Positions 43,901 to 58,900 of a DNA stretch of 64,000 nucleotides are shown here, piece after piece. The notes under the pieces were generated by a model. It was given only the letters and a program-made list of their open reading frames with translations, did not search any database and had not been told where the DNA came from. The stretch comes from Chrysaora quinquecirrha (lineage: Eukaryota; Cnidaria; Scyphozoa; Semaeostomeae; Pelagiidae): NCBI GenBank assembly GCA_014526335.1, contig JACTAT010000006.1, positions 896,501 through 960,500 on the forward strand. The letters are read 5' to 3'. Positions within the stretch are counted from its first letter, which is position 1, and every line of letters begins with the position of its first letter. Made by a program: the position numbers and the translations under genes.

Positions 43901-46900
43901 GACGGCAAGAGGAATAAGAAGATGCAAATCAGTCATCCTCGGGAGGAACAGTACAAAATGCATGACCAAACGATACAAGGAGTAGTACTCTGAACACTCC
44001 TCTGCAGACTTTAAGTAACAAAGGATACCTCGACCCTAGCTCGATCCAAGCTGTGATCATTGCTGGGGCCCGAACCACGATCTCACTGAGCTCCTCCCAT
44101 TACGAGCTAGCTTCACAAGAACACGACGCAACAGTTTCTTCAAAATGCATCACATGTAAACATAGGGACAAAATGGTGAAACTTGATTAGACAATTGGAA
44201 AAATGTAAACAAACGCGCTGATTGGCTGACAACGTTATCTACCATTGTTGCCTGGATTACTTAGTATTTACTGTGTCTCAGACTATAAGCGAAAGACACT
44301 CGCTCCTTGTAATGGATAACCAAAACAGAAGTCTATTTTAACAAAAATCCAACGATTTTAGATAAGTATTTACCTCGCTGAGTTTGATGATTTCACCACT
44401 GGTCAAACAGAGTTTCTTATTATCATCCAGAACAGTGTTCATATTCTCAATCCATATGGCATCAACTGGCCCATCAAAAACATACCATTTCTTATCTGTT
44501 GTTGTGCTTGATGCACCAGTACGCACAAGGGAGGAAAGGATTCCATCAGTCCTAAAACAAGAAACGAAAAATTATTATCATAAAAACTGAAAATACAGTT
44601 GAACTTCGACATGTCGACGACCGCTTTGAAGTCGAGCATCCGCGATCCTAAACTTTTTCGTCTCCCTTGGTTTTCGTACGTTTGGGTACAATAAGGTATA
44701 TTACTCGATATATCGAGCAGATAAGCCAAAAATAAAAGATAAAGATTAGACCTGGATAAAAATTAGCCAAGAGAATGTCCTCGCGACATATTAGTTACAA
44801 AAATAAAAATCTGAATTGTCTCACCATTCATGGGTCAAGAGGTCAAATTCCCCATAAAGCTGTCCCATTGTTATTGATTTGGGGTTCAATACAAGGGTCA
44901 TGACCTCTTCAAACAGAGTTCCACCAGGTGACTTTTGACCTTTGAGGGATGACATCGCTTTCTTCAGGACCTCGTAACACTAAACAATAAAGCATTATGT
45001 AACCTTTTGTTATACGGTGATGAAAAATTAAACATTGTATCTAACAGAATCATTTTGGAAGCTACAATATCATACATTGAAAAAACTAAGCGGTTCCAAT
45101 AATATCGAAAGAATTCCAATATTCACCCTGTGTAGCATCCTTTTTTCGGCTTTGATATGTTTTTTTTCTTTACTTTTACGTTGTCTTTTTTTACTTTTCT
45201 TTGTCTTAATGTGTTAATATTTTGTTTTAATGAAATTAACAGTAGAATTGTAAGTGTCATTCATGTTGGTGACCAGATGATCTTGTGTCTTTCGCCATCA
45301 TGAATATCACATTAAACATTACTTTATTACTTTAACTAGGTTTTGTTGTTATATAAAAAAAAACACTAGAAGAAAAAAATGAAGCTTTGTTCATACAAAA
45401 ATGTTTTTTCGAGAAATAAAGTCTAAGAAGCCCTGGCCGAACGATCAAACACTATTGTCAAACAAAGTGTTTTGCCACCGGACAACGTCATTTTTTGCTT
45501 GTCACAAACGCAAAATGATTTCGAAAACATTGCTTCATTGTTAAGCAAGTTCTGCTTGTCAAGAAATGTTTTACGACGAGGCAAAACGGTCAAATGGTCA
45601 AACGGTCAAATGGTGAAACATTTGACAAAATGCTTAACTGAGTAACCACGTTGCAAACCACTGCTTGTCAAAAATATTTTTGCCTGTGACAAACACAAAA
45701 TGTTTGAAATCTTTCAAAACAATTCTTAAGCAAGTTCTGCTTGTCAGGAATTGTTTTTCGGTGTGGCCAAATGGTCAAACGGCCAAACATTGCTGGTCAA
45801 ACATTCGACAATTCTTTGTGAAACTAAGAGCTTAATTGTCTGGATTAGTCGCAAAACATCACTCGTCAAACATGTTTTTGTTTTGACAAACACAAAATGT
45901 TAAAACATTTTTCAAAACAATTCTTAAGTAAGTTCTGCTTGTCAAGAATTGCTTTCCGGTGTGGCCAAACGGTCAAGTGGCCGAAAATTGTTGGTCAAAC
46001 ATTTGAAATTTGTCTGTCGAACAAAATGTTTAACTGTCTGGCCACTTCGCAAAAAGCTGCTTGTCAAACATATCTTTGCCTGTCACAAACAAATTATGTT
46101 TTGATATTTCTCAAAACATTGCTTAGCAAATTATACGTGTCAAGGAATGCTTGCGGAAAGGCAAAATGGCAAAAAACATTTCTTGTAAACCAGATATCAA
46201 ATGTTTGACCAACAATGTTTTATCGTTCTGCTTCAGGGCCTTGAAATGAAACATAAAGTTCGGTTGCAAACCGGATGGTTAGATATATCGGGAACTTATT
46301 CCTATTAAATGTTTCTTGCCTTTGTTTTTCCGGAGCCGGTCGGTCCAACCAACATCAATCCATGGCGAACAACTGTTGTCTCGTATAGCTGGATACATTT
46401 TGTCACAAATCCTAGAAAAAAAGACTCAGTGCTAAGAACAGTGACCAACAAAAGTTTCTTCATCACTACAAAGTTGGCCAAACGATCAAACATTGTTTGT
46501 CAAACATTCGAAATATGTCAAGCAAAAATGTGTTACCGATTGGCTATGTCGCAAAACAATGCTCATGAAAAATTTTCTCTTGCATGAAGCAAAAAAATTT
46601 TTGAACTTTTTCAAAAACATCACGAAAAGAGTTCTGCTTATTCATGCTTGTAAATCAATGTTTCGTGACGTGGTCAAACATTTAAACATTGCTTGATAAG
46701 CGAATTTTAAATGCCAATATTTAATAGCAGGGCCAAGGCGTAAGTTAATAGTTTAAACAAAGAAAAGGCAAATGTCATTCAAATGAAATTGACAACACGA
46801 AACTACAAGTATATTTTAGTGAAGAAAAACGTGTGAAAGAGAAACGGAAATCTACAACTTGCTTTGTTTAAAGTTCACACCTGAGTAAACATTTTTCTAT

Positions 46901-49900
46901 TCGCAAATTTTTGCCATTTTTTGTTTGTCAATGTTGTAAAAGATCTGAGCACAAGTAACCACGTATTTGTTGAGGAACTCGAGGAACTTAGACAAGCTTC
47001 AAAAGCAATTAAAGAGAGGTCACATCCTCATGTTTGTCAAACATGTTTGTCAGACATTTGGAAATTGCATGTAAAAAATGTTTAAACCTTTGGCCATGTC
47101 CAAAACATTACTTGACAAACATGGAACTTGGTGCGTGATGTTTTTGAAAAAGTTCAGAAACATTTCCTGCCTGCATCGCAAGCATGGCCAAACGGTAAAA
47201 CATGTTACTTGACAAGCAAATTTCAAACGTTAGACGAACAATGTTTGATTATTTGGTCAGCTTGACGCTAACTACTCTTTAAAAAAAGGGAATAATAAAA
47301 TGACGTCACATCAACGGCTATTATCTTGAGATTTGTATCCAACGCAATGTTTTACCGTTTAAGCAAGTCATGAAACATTGCTTGGTAAGCAGAACTCGCT
47401 ATAATGCAGTGTATTCTTGAAAAACATTGTCTGATTTTCAAAAGCAAAAAGTGTTTGACGGGCAATGATCTGCCTTGTGGTTAAACGGTTAAACATTTGT
47501 GGGCAAGCAAACTTCAGAAATTTGGCTAACAATGTTGGATTGTTGGCCAGAGCCTTCATGTGAGAGAACAAGAGCCTCAAGGTCCCACAATGTGTCCCTA
47601 CAGCGTACACAGCCATTAAAACTAGAAAAACATTTTAGCCATACATTCAAACTATGAACGAAATTAGTAGCTTATTTGAAAGATCTGAGGCTCTTATTGG
47701 CAAGATTTAATGCAAGGGCCTTGTTTAAATGTTTAAATGTTTACAAAGGCAAAACATACCATCAACATCTTCTAGGTTCATCTTTTTTGCTGTTTTTCTA
47801 ATTGATTCTTCTAGGACACCATAGTCTATAGGCTCCTCTCTGCAAATAAGACAATGTAGATTTTTTACGATAGGTAAAACAAAAGGGGATGCCAATGAAG
47901 GTTGGGCCAAAAGGTGCATTATGAGGATAAGCTTCACTCGAAGTAGCTTGTTCAAGGCAATTTGAAAAAAACTTTTCCTGTGCCTTGATTAAGGATGTTT
48001 CCTCTATTTGTCTCTAGCTAATTCTCTGACATAGCATTTTGAAAATTCTAGTGCTTTGAACAAACTTCATTCTTGAAATCAATGAGCATTGGTGGGCTTT
48101 CACTTGGTATAGACTGGCATTTTAGGCTTCATAAATGTGTTACTTCTTGATAAGTATCAAGGTTATGATGACGATTTTCCCTGTCAAGTTAAACGTGACA
48201 GGATGATAATACCTTAATCAAACACTTAGAAGGTAAGGGTCACGAATAAAGCTTGCAAAGTAACTCAGATGCTAAAGCATCAGACCTTTTTTAAATAAAT
48301 TTACGGGTGGGCCTAAAGAGTGCCCAACGTTATTAATACGTACTGCTACTAGTTGGCTGATTGTCCTGCGCGGAGCATAAATCATAGCAAGATCAAAAGA
48401 AGCTCTGCAACAGAATGGAGGATTCGAGCTTTTTTATGTCTAGGCCTACAAATAATAAATCTCTAAACATTTCTGCAGCAAGAACAATTGTACATCTATG
48501 AAGTGTTGTTTCTTGCCCTCTATCAGTGCCAAGTACCTAGCTTTGCTTACATTTGTTACCAGTAAAGTTTCTTTACAAAAGTCCTGTACACCATTGGTGT
48601 ACGATACCAAAGGTCACAGGCTGAAACCCTCTCTGGGTCACGTTAATCTCTCCCATTCTCTCCAAATATTAACACTGGAATCAATCGCCTGACGATTAAG
48701 TTGATTTTATTATCTTACTTGATTTTTGGGAAGAGATCTGACACGATTCCATTAAACAGTTTCAAATCATCGGATAAAAACTTCGGTACATTAACATCTC
48801 GGATTGCTCGTAGACAGATCAGCTCCTAGAAAGAGTAAAAATTGATAAAATATCACTTGGAAAAAGGAGCTGTCGTCTCGTGCAGCTCTTGTATGTTCAT
48901 AACCAGAAGCTGGACGTTTAAAATTTAGGCACAAGGCCCTGGCCAAAAGATCAAACATTGTTGGTCCCACATTTTAAATTTCCTTTACAACATATGTTTC
49001 ATCGTTTTGCCATGTCCAAAAACATTGCTCGTCCAAAATTTTTTGTTGGCGTCAAGTAAAAAATGTTGTTGAAGTTTTTCAAAAACATCACGCCACAAAT
49101 TTTGCTTATTTTTGCTTGCCAAGCAATGTTTGATTGTTTGGCCCCCCTTTCCAACATTGCTTGTCAAACATTTCTTTTGTTTTTGACAAATGTAACAACT
49201 TGCATCATTTCACCACCAAGCAACATTTCTTTGCAATAAGGCGTTCATTCTTGTGCACTAGCAGTAACATCGTTGTTGCACAGCAATGCTTTTAGACGTG
49301 GCCAAACGGTCAAACATTTGTTGTAAAGCAAATTTGAAATGTTGGACCAACAATGTTTGATCGCTTGGCCAGGGCCTAAAACACAGGAAAGTTTAAAGCT
49401 AAGATTACCAGAACCATACCTCATTCGTATCAGGATTTTCCCTTTTCAAATTCCCAGCAGCAGATATAACAGTTTTGACAGCTCGCATTCCGAAATCATA
49501 ATGATCCTGAATAAAGAAAACAAGGTTTGAATTAGTTAAACGGCTAAATGCTTGCAAATAACCAGGCAGGAAAATCGCGACGCCTGGCACGACAGAGGAC
49601 CAATAGGATTTGTACTTTATATTGAACTAACATTACGCCTTGCCAAGAAGCCTTCTTCAGAGTATACTCTGAATAGTCTTGGAGCAGTATAAAATTGCAA
49701 AATTGCAAAATTTCAATACTTATGAATTTTCGACAAGTGTGATGCAAGGTACGTAGGTCGCACTTCCCAGAGATTAAGAGATAGGAAAAAACAGCATGTC
49801 CCTTCTAATACTCGTCAGAACAAATTTCGGCAAAGAGAGCAACCACCCCTTAGGTCCAAACAACATCCTAGTCTCAAACACGACTCAGCCAAACAGGGCC

Positions 49901-52900
49901 GTCCCGACAAAACATTTCAAGGGGGGGTGTGATCGTCTCGATTTGCCGACTAGAGTCCAACTGAAAACACCTTTTTAGACGTCATCAAATGGGCATAGGA
50001 GGGTACTTAAATTTTGATGGGCACGATTAAAACTGGCACTGTGGTAGAAGATGCGCCGAAGGCGCACGCCGCTAGGGGGGTCCGGGGCACGCTCCCCGGA
50101 AAATTTTGGAAAAACCTTAGCCTTTACTCTGTATAACCAAAATTTCTTAGGAGTAGCGCATCAATTAGAAATTTAACGGCAAAAACAACAACTTTTAATT
50201 TGCAAAACATGTTTCGGACATGCACTGTCCATCATCAGTTGATAAATTCAAATTTCTACAATGGTTAATTTTATAAGGAAAAGTAAGTTACGTAATATAT
50301 GTTTACAACAATAGATGAGAGAAAAAAAATGTTAATTGATATTATGGGTGTGGTTAAAAGAAAAAGGTTAAAACGCTAAGATAATGATAAATTATAATTA
50401 TAATAGGCAGCTGTATCACTTCCTATTACTCGATAACCCAAATTGTGCAGAAAATTACAGCCAGGATTGTTTTAAAATCATTGGCAAAGCAAAATCTTAG
50501 TTACACTTAGGGGTTTTGGAATCTGTCCATATCAAAACCAAAAGGCCGATTCTGTGTAGACAGAAAGAGTTCGTTTTCTCACTGGGACTCTTCAATTAAT
50601 TCTGTTGATCTTCCCGCCGTATTCGGCAAGCTGATTGGTAAAAAACAATGCCAATTCAGCTTCACTTTCTGACTGGTGCATTTCGACCCGCGTCTGGGCA
50701 TAAAATCTGCCGTTTTCAAGTGTTTCGGTCTGTTTCTGACGTTTGTACTCTAAGGAGTATCAGACGAAATAAGCTTTTAAGTATGTCCACAAATGTTCCG
50801 CTGTTTCTTGCAAATATACTCTGAAAAGTCTGATAATATCAGCCGCCTTGAACCCCTTGATTCTGAACCGTGCTTGATTCTTATCAGACTTTGCGATAGC
50901 TTTCTTAAACCACACACTTATGGCACCATAAAAGAGGCAGTACATTATAAAAAACAATGTTTCAGAATATCAAAACTTTCGCACCTGTGAGCTCAGCTGC
51001 TCGGAGGACAATTTAAAAGTTGTCGTGATCTTTTTAGCCAATACTTTTGCTTCTGAAAATCCGAATGAATATAAACTGATCTCAGCAATCATTGCGTAAT
51101 CTGGTACCATCATGGCGACTGGTCGAAACAGGGCCTGTAATTCATAAAATAGTACAAAGTGAAAATATTAAGAGAGAAATGAAAAGATAAGAGTCTTTGG
51201 CTTTGGAAATTAATCTATCTTGTACTTCGATAATTTATAGGGCACGCCGCACTGCATTTCAGCAGTATTCTGACAACGTTTGTTAAACGACTTCCGGCCC
51301 CCGTTTATTCCGCCCCAAATCAATTAGATCCTGGCTGCAGGTGTTGTTCCTCCAAAACAATGTTCCTCCAATATTTTTTGCTTGATGAAAGATTCGAACG
51401 TTTTTAAGCTTTTCAAAAATATTGCTGAGTGGTTGCGTTATGCTTTTTAAACAATGTTTTGTGAGGTAACAAAACAGTTAAACAATTATTGATAAGTATA
51501 TTTCAGTTGTTTGAAAAACAATGTTTGATCATTTGGCAAGGGCCTAATGCTCCTTTAACACTTTTTCGCTTGAGACAAGCATGAAATGTTTGTGAAGCCT
51601 TTCAAAAACATTGCTGAGAGGATTATGCTTGTCAAGCCATGTTTTGTGACGTGGCCAAACAGTCAAACATTGATTGATAAGCAAGTTTCAAATGTTTGAA
51701 AAACAATGTTTGATCTTTTAGCCAGTGCCTAATGCTCCTCTAACACTTTTTGTGGTTGATAAAAGCATCAAATGTTTATGACGTTTTTCAAAAACATTGC
51801 TGAGTGGATTATGCTTGTCAATGTTTTGTGACGTAATAAACAGTCAAACAATGATTGAAAAGTAAATACCAATTGTTTGCAAAACAATGTTTGATCTTTT
51901 AGCCAGTGCCTAAGGCTCCTCTAACACTTTTTCTCTTTAACCAAGCATCAAATGTTGATGAAGTTTTTCAAAAACATTGCTGAGCGGATTATGCTTGTCA
52001 AGCAATGTTTTGTGACGTGGCCAAACGGTCATCATTGATTGACAAGCAACTTTCAAATGTTTGAAAACCAGTGTTTGATTGTTTGACCGGGGTCCGGCCT
52101 AATATTAACGCTTCTTCGAAGAGCTTAAAGAGTTAATGTCTAAAGAACCGTTGTTGAACAAATTCTGCTCACTTATGCTTTTCAAGAGATTTGCTGCAGT
52201 ATGAACTTGAAAATGTATATTGCTTGAAAAACCAGTAAGATTTCAAATTACACAAAGGATACCAGGGTCCATTATTGACACTGATGTTCTATGTAGCTTC
52301 CAATTACCTCTGGAGACAAGATTGGATAACAAAATATGAAGCAATGTTTGTCCAACTAAAACAAAACCAAAGAGACTCACCTTGAGGTTATCCGGTAATT
52401 CGGTTCTTCCAGCATAACCTGGGTTCATGGTTATGAATACAGCACAAGAATGTTTCAAGGCCAATTCAACACCTTCGAACAGAAATCGGTCAACCTAGAA
52501 AAAGATAAAAATTGTATAAAATTATGTCATATGTAGGACACAAATATTGCTGAAAAGTCAGGTAGATTATTTCATGTTTTATAAGTGTCAACAGTGCTTT
52601 GAGTTTTCAAGTTTTAAGTTGAAAAGAAGTGCAAAAATTTAAAAATTGCGACAACCAGCGGGAACATTGTCAGGCACACTTAAAAGCTTTTTCCGTCCGA
52701 CACTCCTCAGAGTATAATTGTCAGAGAAAGGTGTAATTTATACCGAAATGCGGATGAAAATGCACTAATTAAATAGGTGAAGCTAGATTGGTATTATGTT
52801 TTGAACACAAATTAGCTCACAAGATACAGAGACATGACCAAATTCATTCAAGTTTTAAAGGCTTGAAAATGTAGTTTCCTCGATCAATCATTTTAATAGG

Positions 52901-55900
52901 CAATTGCTCTTTTTTGGTTCGTTTATTCCTCGACAAATTTTATTTGCTTGTGTAGACAGGTGATAAGTTTGTAAGACACATAGGGCTCTTTAAGCTTCAG
53001 TACTACAAGCATCGTCAAGTTTAATTGTAGAGTGGTCAACATTTCAGCTACAGTACTACAAGCATCGTCAAGTTAAATTGTAGAGTGGTCTACACAAGAA
53101 TTTCTCGCGTTTAACGATTTCTTACCCGAAGAATATCTTGCTGAATAATTGGAATGCCAGTTTTTGAACAAATGCACTTATCTTAAAAATATATCAAAGT
53201 TCCTCAAAATTAATCAGCCTAATCAAGCACATGAAATACAATGGGACTGGCTAGCACTGGTCCTAAAGGGCTACCCATAGCAACACCATCCATCTGGCGG
53301 TACATTTCGTAGCTGAAGCTGAACTCCAGTGATCTGGTTGCAGACTTCATCAATTCAGTAAATGGAGGAAGAAATACTATTCGAAACTAATCTTTAAATT
53401 GAGATGAAAGAGCAATGTATTACCTTGGCAATTTGAGCTTGCTGTATGGTTGTGATTTGTTGTGCCACGACTGACAACACTTCGATGTCAATTCGATTAA
53501 ATTCATCAAAACAAGCCCAGGCACCAGAGCTAGAAAAACACAAGTGCGATTTTCAAGGTTGCACTCTTCAATATAGAGAGCTAGAAATGTATGCTTCAAA
53601 TTGCTTTAAGCCACAACGCAACAAATCTGTAGAAAAAGGTACTCTTTCCCTATATGCACTTATAGAGCAGCGTAGCGTAGTGGTTAGCACTTGCGCCATT
53701 TTGGCTCAAGGTGTGTGGTTCAAATCCAGGCTAGGGAGCACAAATTTACAAGGTGTAAAAACCTTGCTCTTTGTGACACCGCACCAAGGTGTAAAATTGG
53801 TACCTTACTGATGAAGGCCTTAAAACCTCGTAGCGCCGAATGTATGGCTGCAAGCGAGTCAATATATACTTCCCAGGGAGTATAGCAAAAAAAATAGAAA
53901 ATGAAAAAAAATGGCCTGAGGTAAGGGGGTAAATAGTTGGTTGTTAAGTGCTGCTGAATATGACCAGTTATAACGGCGCTGTATAAAAGCCATGACCTTT
54001 ACCTTCACCATTCTGCAACTTTTGTGAAGAAAAATCTGTAACGCTCCCTTAGAGAACAGCGCCCTTGAGCGGGGTATAAAGGTTACAATGCTCTGTTCTT
54101 ATCGTTACCAATTGCTGAGAATCACAGACATGCCTATTGCAACAAATTATAGAAAGCTCTTTAGACTGAATATTATACCTGGCAAGGCCTTTAAAGTATT
54201 TTCCCATGGCCATATAATCGAGCTGATCTGAGCAGTTGCTCCGTTCTTATCGTTACCAATTGCTGAGAATCACAGACATGCTTATTGCAACAAAGTAAAG
54301 AAAGCTTTTTAGACTGGATATTATACCTGGCAAGGCCTTTAAAGAATTTTCCCATCGCCATATAATCGAGCTGATCTGAGCAGTTGCTCCGTTCTTATCG
54401 TTACCAATTGCTGAGAATCACAAACATGCTTATTGCAACAAAGTATAGAAAGCTTTTTAGATTGGATAGTATACCTGGCAAGGCCTTTAAAGAATTTTCC
54501 CATGGCCATATAATCTAGCTGATCTGAGCAGTTAAACACGACACATTGAATCGCCATGGCTTTTGCCAAATCCTATGGAAGAAAGATATCAACGCCTTAG
54601 CAAATATCTTTTGATAGGATACGTTGGTTGTTTGAGCATATAAAAACCAAGTTGCTACACAAAAGGTTGAACAGACTTCTGAACAGACTGGGGAGGTTAA
54701 AGTTTAGATTAGAGTTTGGCATTATAAAGGCCAGGCACGCGACTTTGTCATGCATGGTGAAGGTGAAGGTGAAGGTGAAATGGTGTTTTAGCGCCAGTCG
54801 CTAGGATCTCAGTAGTAGGTTAACTAAACGAGACCTCGACCCTGGCTGTGACGCTACCGTGGCTGGGCTCGAACCCTGACCACACTGAGCTCTTGACACC
54901 ACGGGTCAGCTGGATTACACCACGACGCCACAGAACCTTCATATTCCCATATGACATATCCCCTCGATGTCTACCAGTTTAGCCATCTTAGAAACTTCGC
55001 AGCACGAGGCCAGCACGAGGCCAGCACAAAATTAGCGACAGACAGACAAATGTTTCTTGGAAAGATGTTGCTCGCTTGTCACTTGCATGTTTAGCCACCT
55101 TGGGAGACATGCCGAATACAATGTCGCGCAAGAAATGTTTCCTAGTTTAGCCACAGCGTTAGGGTTGAAGTCAGGGCTATTGCTTGTCTTTTTCGTCCAG
55201 CGATTCAGGTTACAGAACAGCAAGTCAATGAATTCCCAAAACAAGTGCTTGGCTCGGTCTGGTAAAGTGAACCTTTCCATTCCAATCAGTTCATAGTCTA
55301 GACTGAAGGAGAAGGTGGAGTGAAGGTGAAATGGTGTTTTAGCGCCAGTCGCTAGGATCTCGATAGGATCTAGGAGTGGCTATGACGCTACTGTAGCTGT
55401 GGCTCGAACCCCGACCTCCCTGAGCTTCTGCAATCAAGAGCCAGTCTGATTAATACACGACGCCACAGCACATCCAACCAGCTTCTCACTTTTAGACCAG
55501 CTTCTGTTACCTCATTCTAGTTTCTGCTCAACAGCCTTAATCAGCCTTAAAACACCAGAAAAGAATCTCTAAGACCGTGGGATATCTCCAGGGTGGATCC
55601 AGCAATTCAACCCAATAGCTATTGTAACAATAACCAAGTAACAAGTCTTAACGTTTATCAAGGGTAAAAACAAAAATGATTTAACTAAAGTACACACTTG
55701 TTTACATCAAAGAAAAGTATCTGTACCTTTGTAGTTTCGGTTTTTCCGGTTCCTGCTGGACCAGCCGGAGCGCCTCCAAAATGCAAATGCAATGCACCGG
55801 TTAGTGTGAGGTAGCATCGATCAGTCAAAGGAGTAATAACCAATCGCCCACTGTTACCGAGATATTCATAACCATAATCAAAGGCTGCGTTAACTGCCTT

Positions 55901-58900
55901 GACTACCAAGTCATCTTCCCAGTAGTACCTAGATAAATAAAAAATCACTGTAAAGTACGAAACACTGTAGACCTCTTTGGGTATATATTGAATAAACACA
56001 AGGAAAATTCGTCTTGATATACACTTAAACGTCGAAACACAAGACACGATGATTCGATTTCCTTAGGGCTGTGGGTGAAGCTTTCGTTTTAAGCTTCTAG
56101 GTCAAGAGATTATGCTCCCCTTACATGAATTTTAATAATCTCATTCAATGATAAGTTTTGCACAGCATGTAAGCTTAGCAATTATCCCTTGTAATCAGGT
56201 TCTATTGTTTGAGGGGCTACCATGAATAAAATAATAAATACAATAATACACCAATAAGACGAAAGGTTTTATGCATATGCATTTCATAACAAAACAAAGA
56301 TGTCGGTCAATTTACCTCAGTTGACTTATCCATTCAAAATCATTTACACCCTTCACGTTCTCTTTGAGTAGTTTCGCCACAACGTCACAAGCATGTACCT
56401 AGAAATAGAAAAACATATATTATGTCAGAGCATGTACGAAAACATAGACATTTTCTGGCTTCTTCGACAATTTGAAATACATGGTAGCAGTAATTACCTC
56501 AATAACGATTAATGCACCAAGAATCAACCTTGCAATGTTGCTCAACTTTCCACGAACCAGAGAAACAAGGTCACTAAGCTATAAAAACAAGCAACAAGTT
56601 TAATGATTGCACGTCTTTTTATAAGAACTCTTGGCTTCGATTTCAGCCTGCCTGTTTCTTATTTTGAAACGATTTTTCACTAACTTGTCACCCCCTACCC
56701 TTCTCGAAAACATGTTTAAAATTCGTTTCCGGGCAAGGGCTTTACGCTGGTGAACTTTGCTTTTGTATATCTCAAATAGCTTCGGAGATAGCAAAAACGT
56801 TTGATTCAATTTACAGGCTGGTGTTTCATATAAAGATTCTTATAAAAAAACGTAATCGACATATTCTTACAGCTAGCGCAGTTCATCGCCTCATCATAAG
56901 GGTTCGGATGTGTACATGTGGGGGTGTCCTTGACGAGATCTTAGGATAGCAATCTGAATAGCATGGTCTATTGTCGTATTTGGTCTGTGGTTCTCAAACT
57001 ATAAGAAATCTCTAACAAGAAAGAAGGCATTGGATAGCTCACAACAAAGGTTTTTGGAAGGCTGATTGCTTAAACGTGACGGAAACTTTTATTCAAGCAC
57101 CTTTTAATACTTAATTGCTTCAGGGAAGCTTGGTGAGGGTGCAACTGCCCTCTGCCTTTCTTTACACGGCACTGATATGCAGGGGGGAGCAACCGGCCCC
57201 TCGCTGTGATAAAGTATTAGTGCGAATAAGTGTAAGTTAGGGCATAAGATTCTCGCAGTACTGTTTTAGTTAGCTTATATTTCAGAACAAATTCCAAAGG
57301 CTGACCTGTTTTTGAAGATGCTCGTACAACTCTGGTAGATTTTCCTCTTCTAGAGCTTCTGAAACTTCTGTTGTCCAATACGTCTGACAGCCGGCTATAA
57401 CAATCTGGCCAGGCCATTGAAGAACCCAATCGGTGCGCTCCATCTGGAAGTAAATGATAATAAATAAGTCTTACTGCGAAACTTTTGAATGCATAAAAAA
57501 CTTGGAGTTGAGGCATCTTTAAAGGATAATTCTCTGCTGTGGGGACCTTATTCAGAATAGCATTAAAAGGGACTTTTAAAAAGTCAATGGAAAACCATAT
57601 CTTAAACCTTACAATTCTTGGATGCCTGGATTACAAACTTGATGCAGAGGACTGCTATATAAGTGGTATTATATTTCTTTTAGAATCTTTATCAGGCATG
57701 TCTGCATTCATCATCATCTAATAAGGGGGCTTTCGAGAGAATGGGCACTTCGCTGGTTTTGGAAATGTGTTCCACATGTGCAGACATTAAAAGGGCTGGT
57801 GGGGAATTTCCAGACCACTTTGTAACAACGTAAGACCACTTTCAAACCACTTCCTAATATTTTGACGCTTCCAATTTATCAAATTTCCCAGAATTCTAGG
57901 CTCTCCGGTTTCTGACCTCTCATTTACTAGTCGCCTGGCAGTACGTTGAAAATTGCTAAAGGCAGACGAATTATATACACAAGATGTGCTGATAAGTTGA
58001 TTGTAGTATTCTGACTCATTTTATCATTATACGGAAATTTATTTTTCTTTCAATAACACTGGTGAGGAACAGCGCACTTATAAAATGGAACTGCATATTA
58101 AAGGCGTTTACATTAAGCGGTTTTACCAAACTTGTTACAGTACACCGTTTAATTTGAATTGTCTATACTTAAATTTTACTTTTGGGTAATGAAATAAAGA
58201 GGAGAGAATATTTACTAGATGACTACTTCCATACCTCAGCATAAGCTTGTAAAGCATCGAACAGAATCTCTCTCAGACTTTTCCTCATCATGTTTTCAAC
58301 TTCAAGCAGCCAATCTTCAACGTTTCCTGTCGGATACAATTTCTCTGCAAATTGAACCATTTCCCCTTCAGCTGAAAACATGTTTGAGATGCGAAGATCG
58401 TCCTCGAATTTGAGCTACAGAAAGAATATAGACTGTTGAAGTACACTTTTTTAATAAGCAACCGCTCAATAAGCAACTAGGGCTGAACTAACCTTAACAT
58501 AAGCAACTTGAGGGCTCAACTGAATTACCGTAAGCAGCTAAAAAGTCAAACAACCAAGCTTATACGCTTTCTTGTTGTTAGGAAATTGTTTGTTTTGCAT
58601 GTTGAAGTTCTTTAGGTAACGTTTTTCTACTTACTGTCTCCAAGAAGTCGTGTCGTAGGTCTAACAGTTGACGATTTTGACCCGCGAAGTCAAGGGGTGG
58701 TTATTAGGTAAAAATGTTAAGCAATTTTTAAGCAACTTTGAGCGTTGAAATGTCTAAACTTTTAAGCAACTTTGAGTGCTGGATAAAAGTCCAGTTGCTT
58801 ATTTAAAAACAAGTGTATGCATTTTACAAAGAAAGCTATCTCATCAAATGAAATTAAGGACCACGCCAAAAGACCCAACATTGTTTATCAAACATTTGAA

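Noticed and set aside
43463..43978. 171-codon minus-strand frame within intron 18
   Set aside because: No recognisable motif, no splice logic, low-complexity Ser/His/Ile composition; length alone is weak evidence in this base composition.
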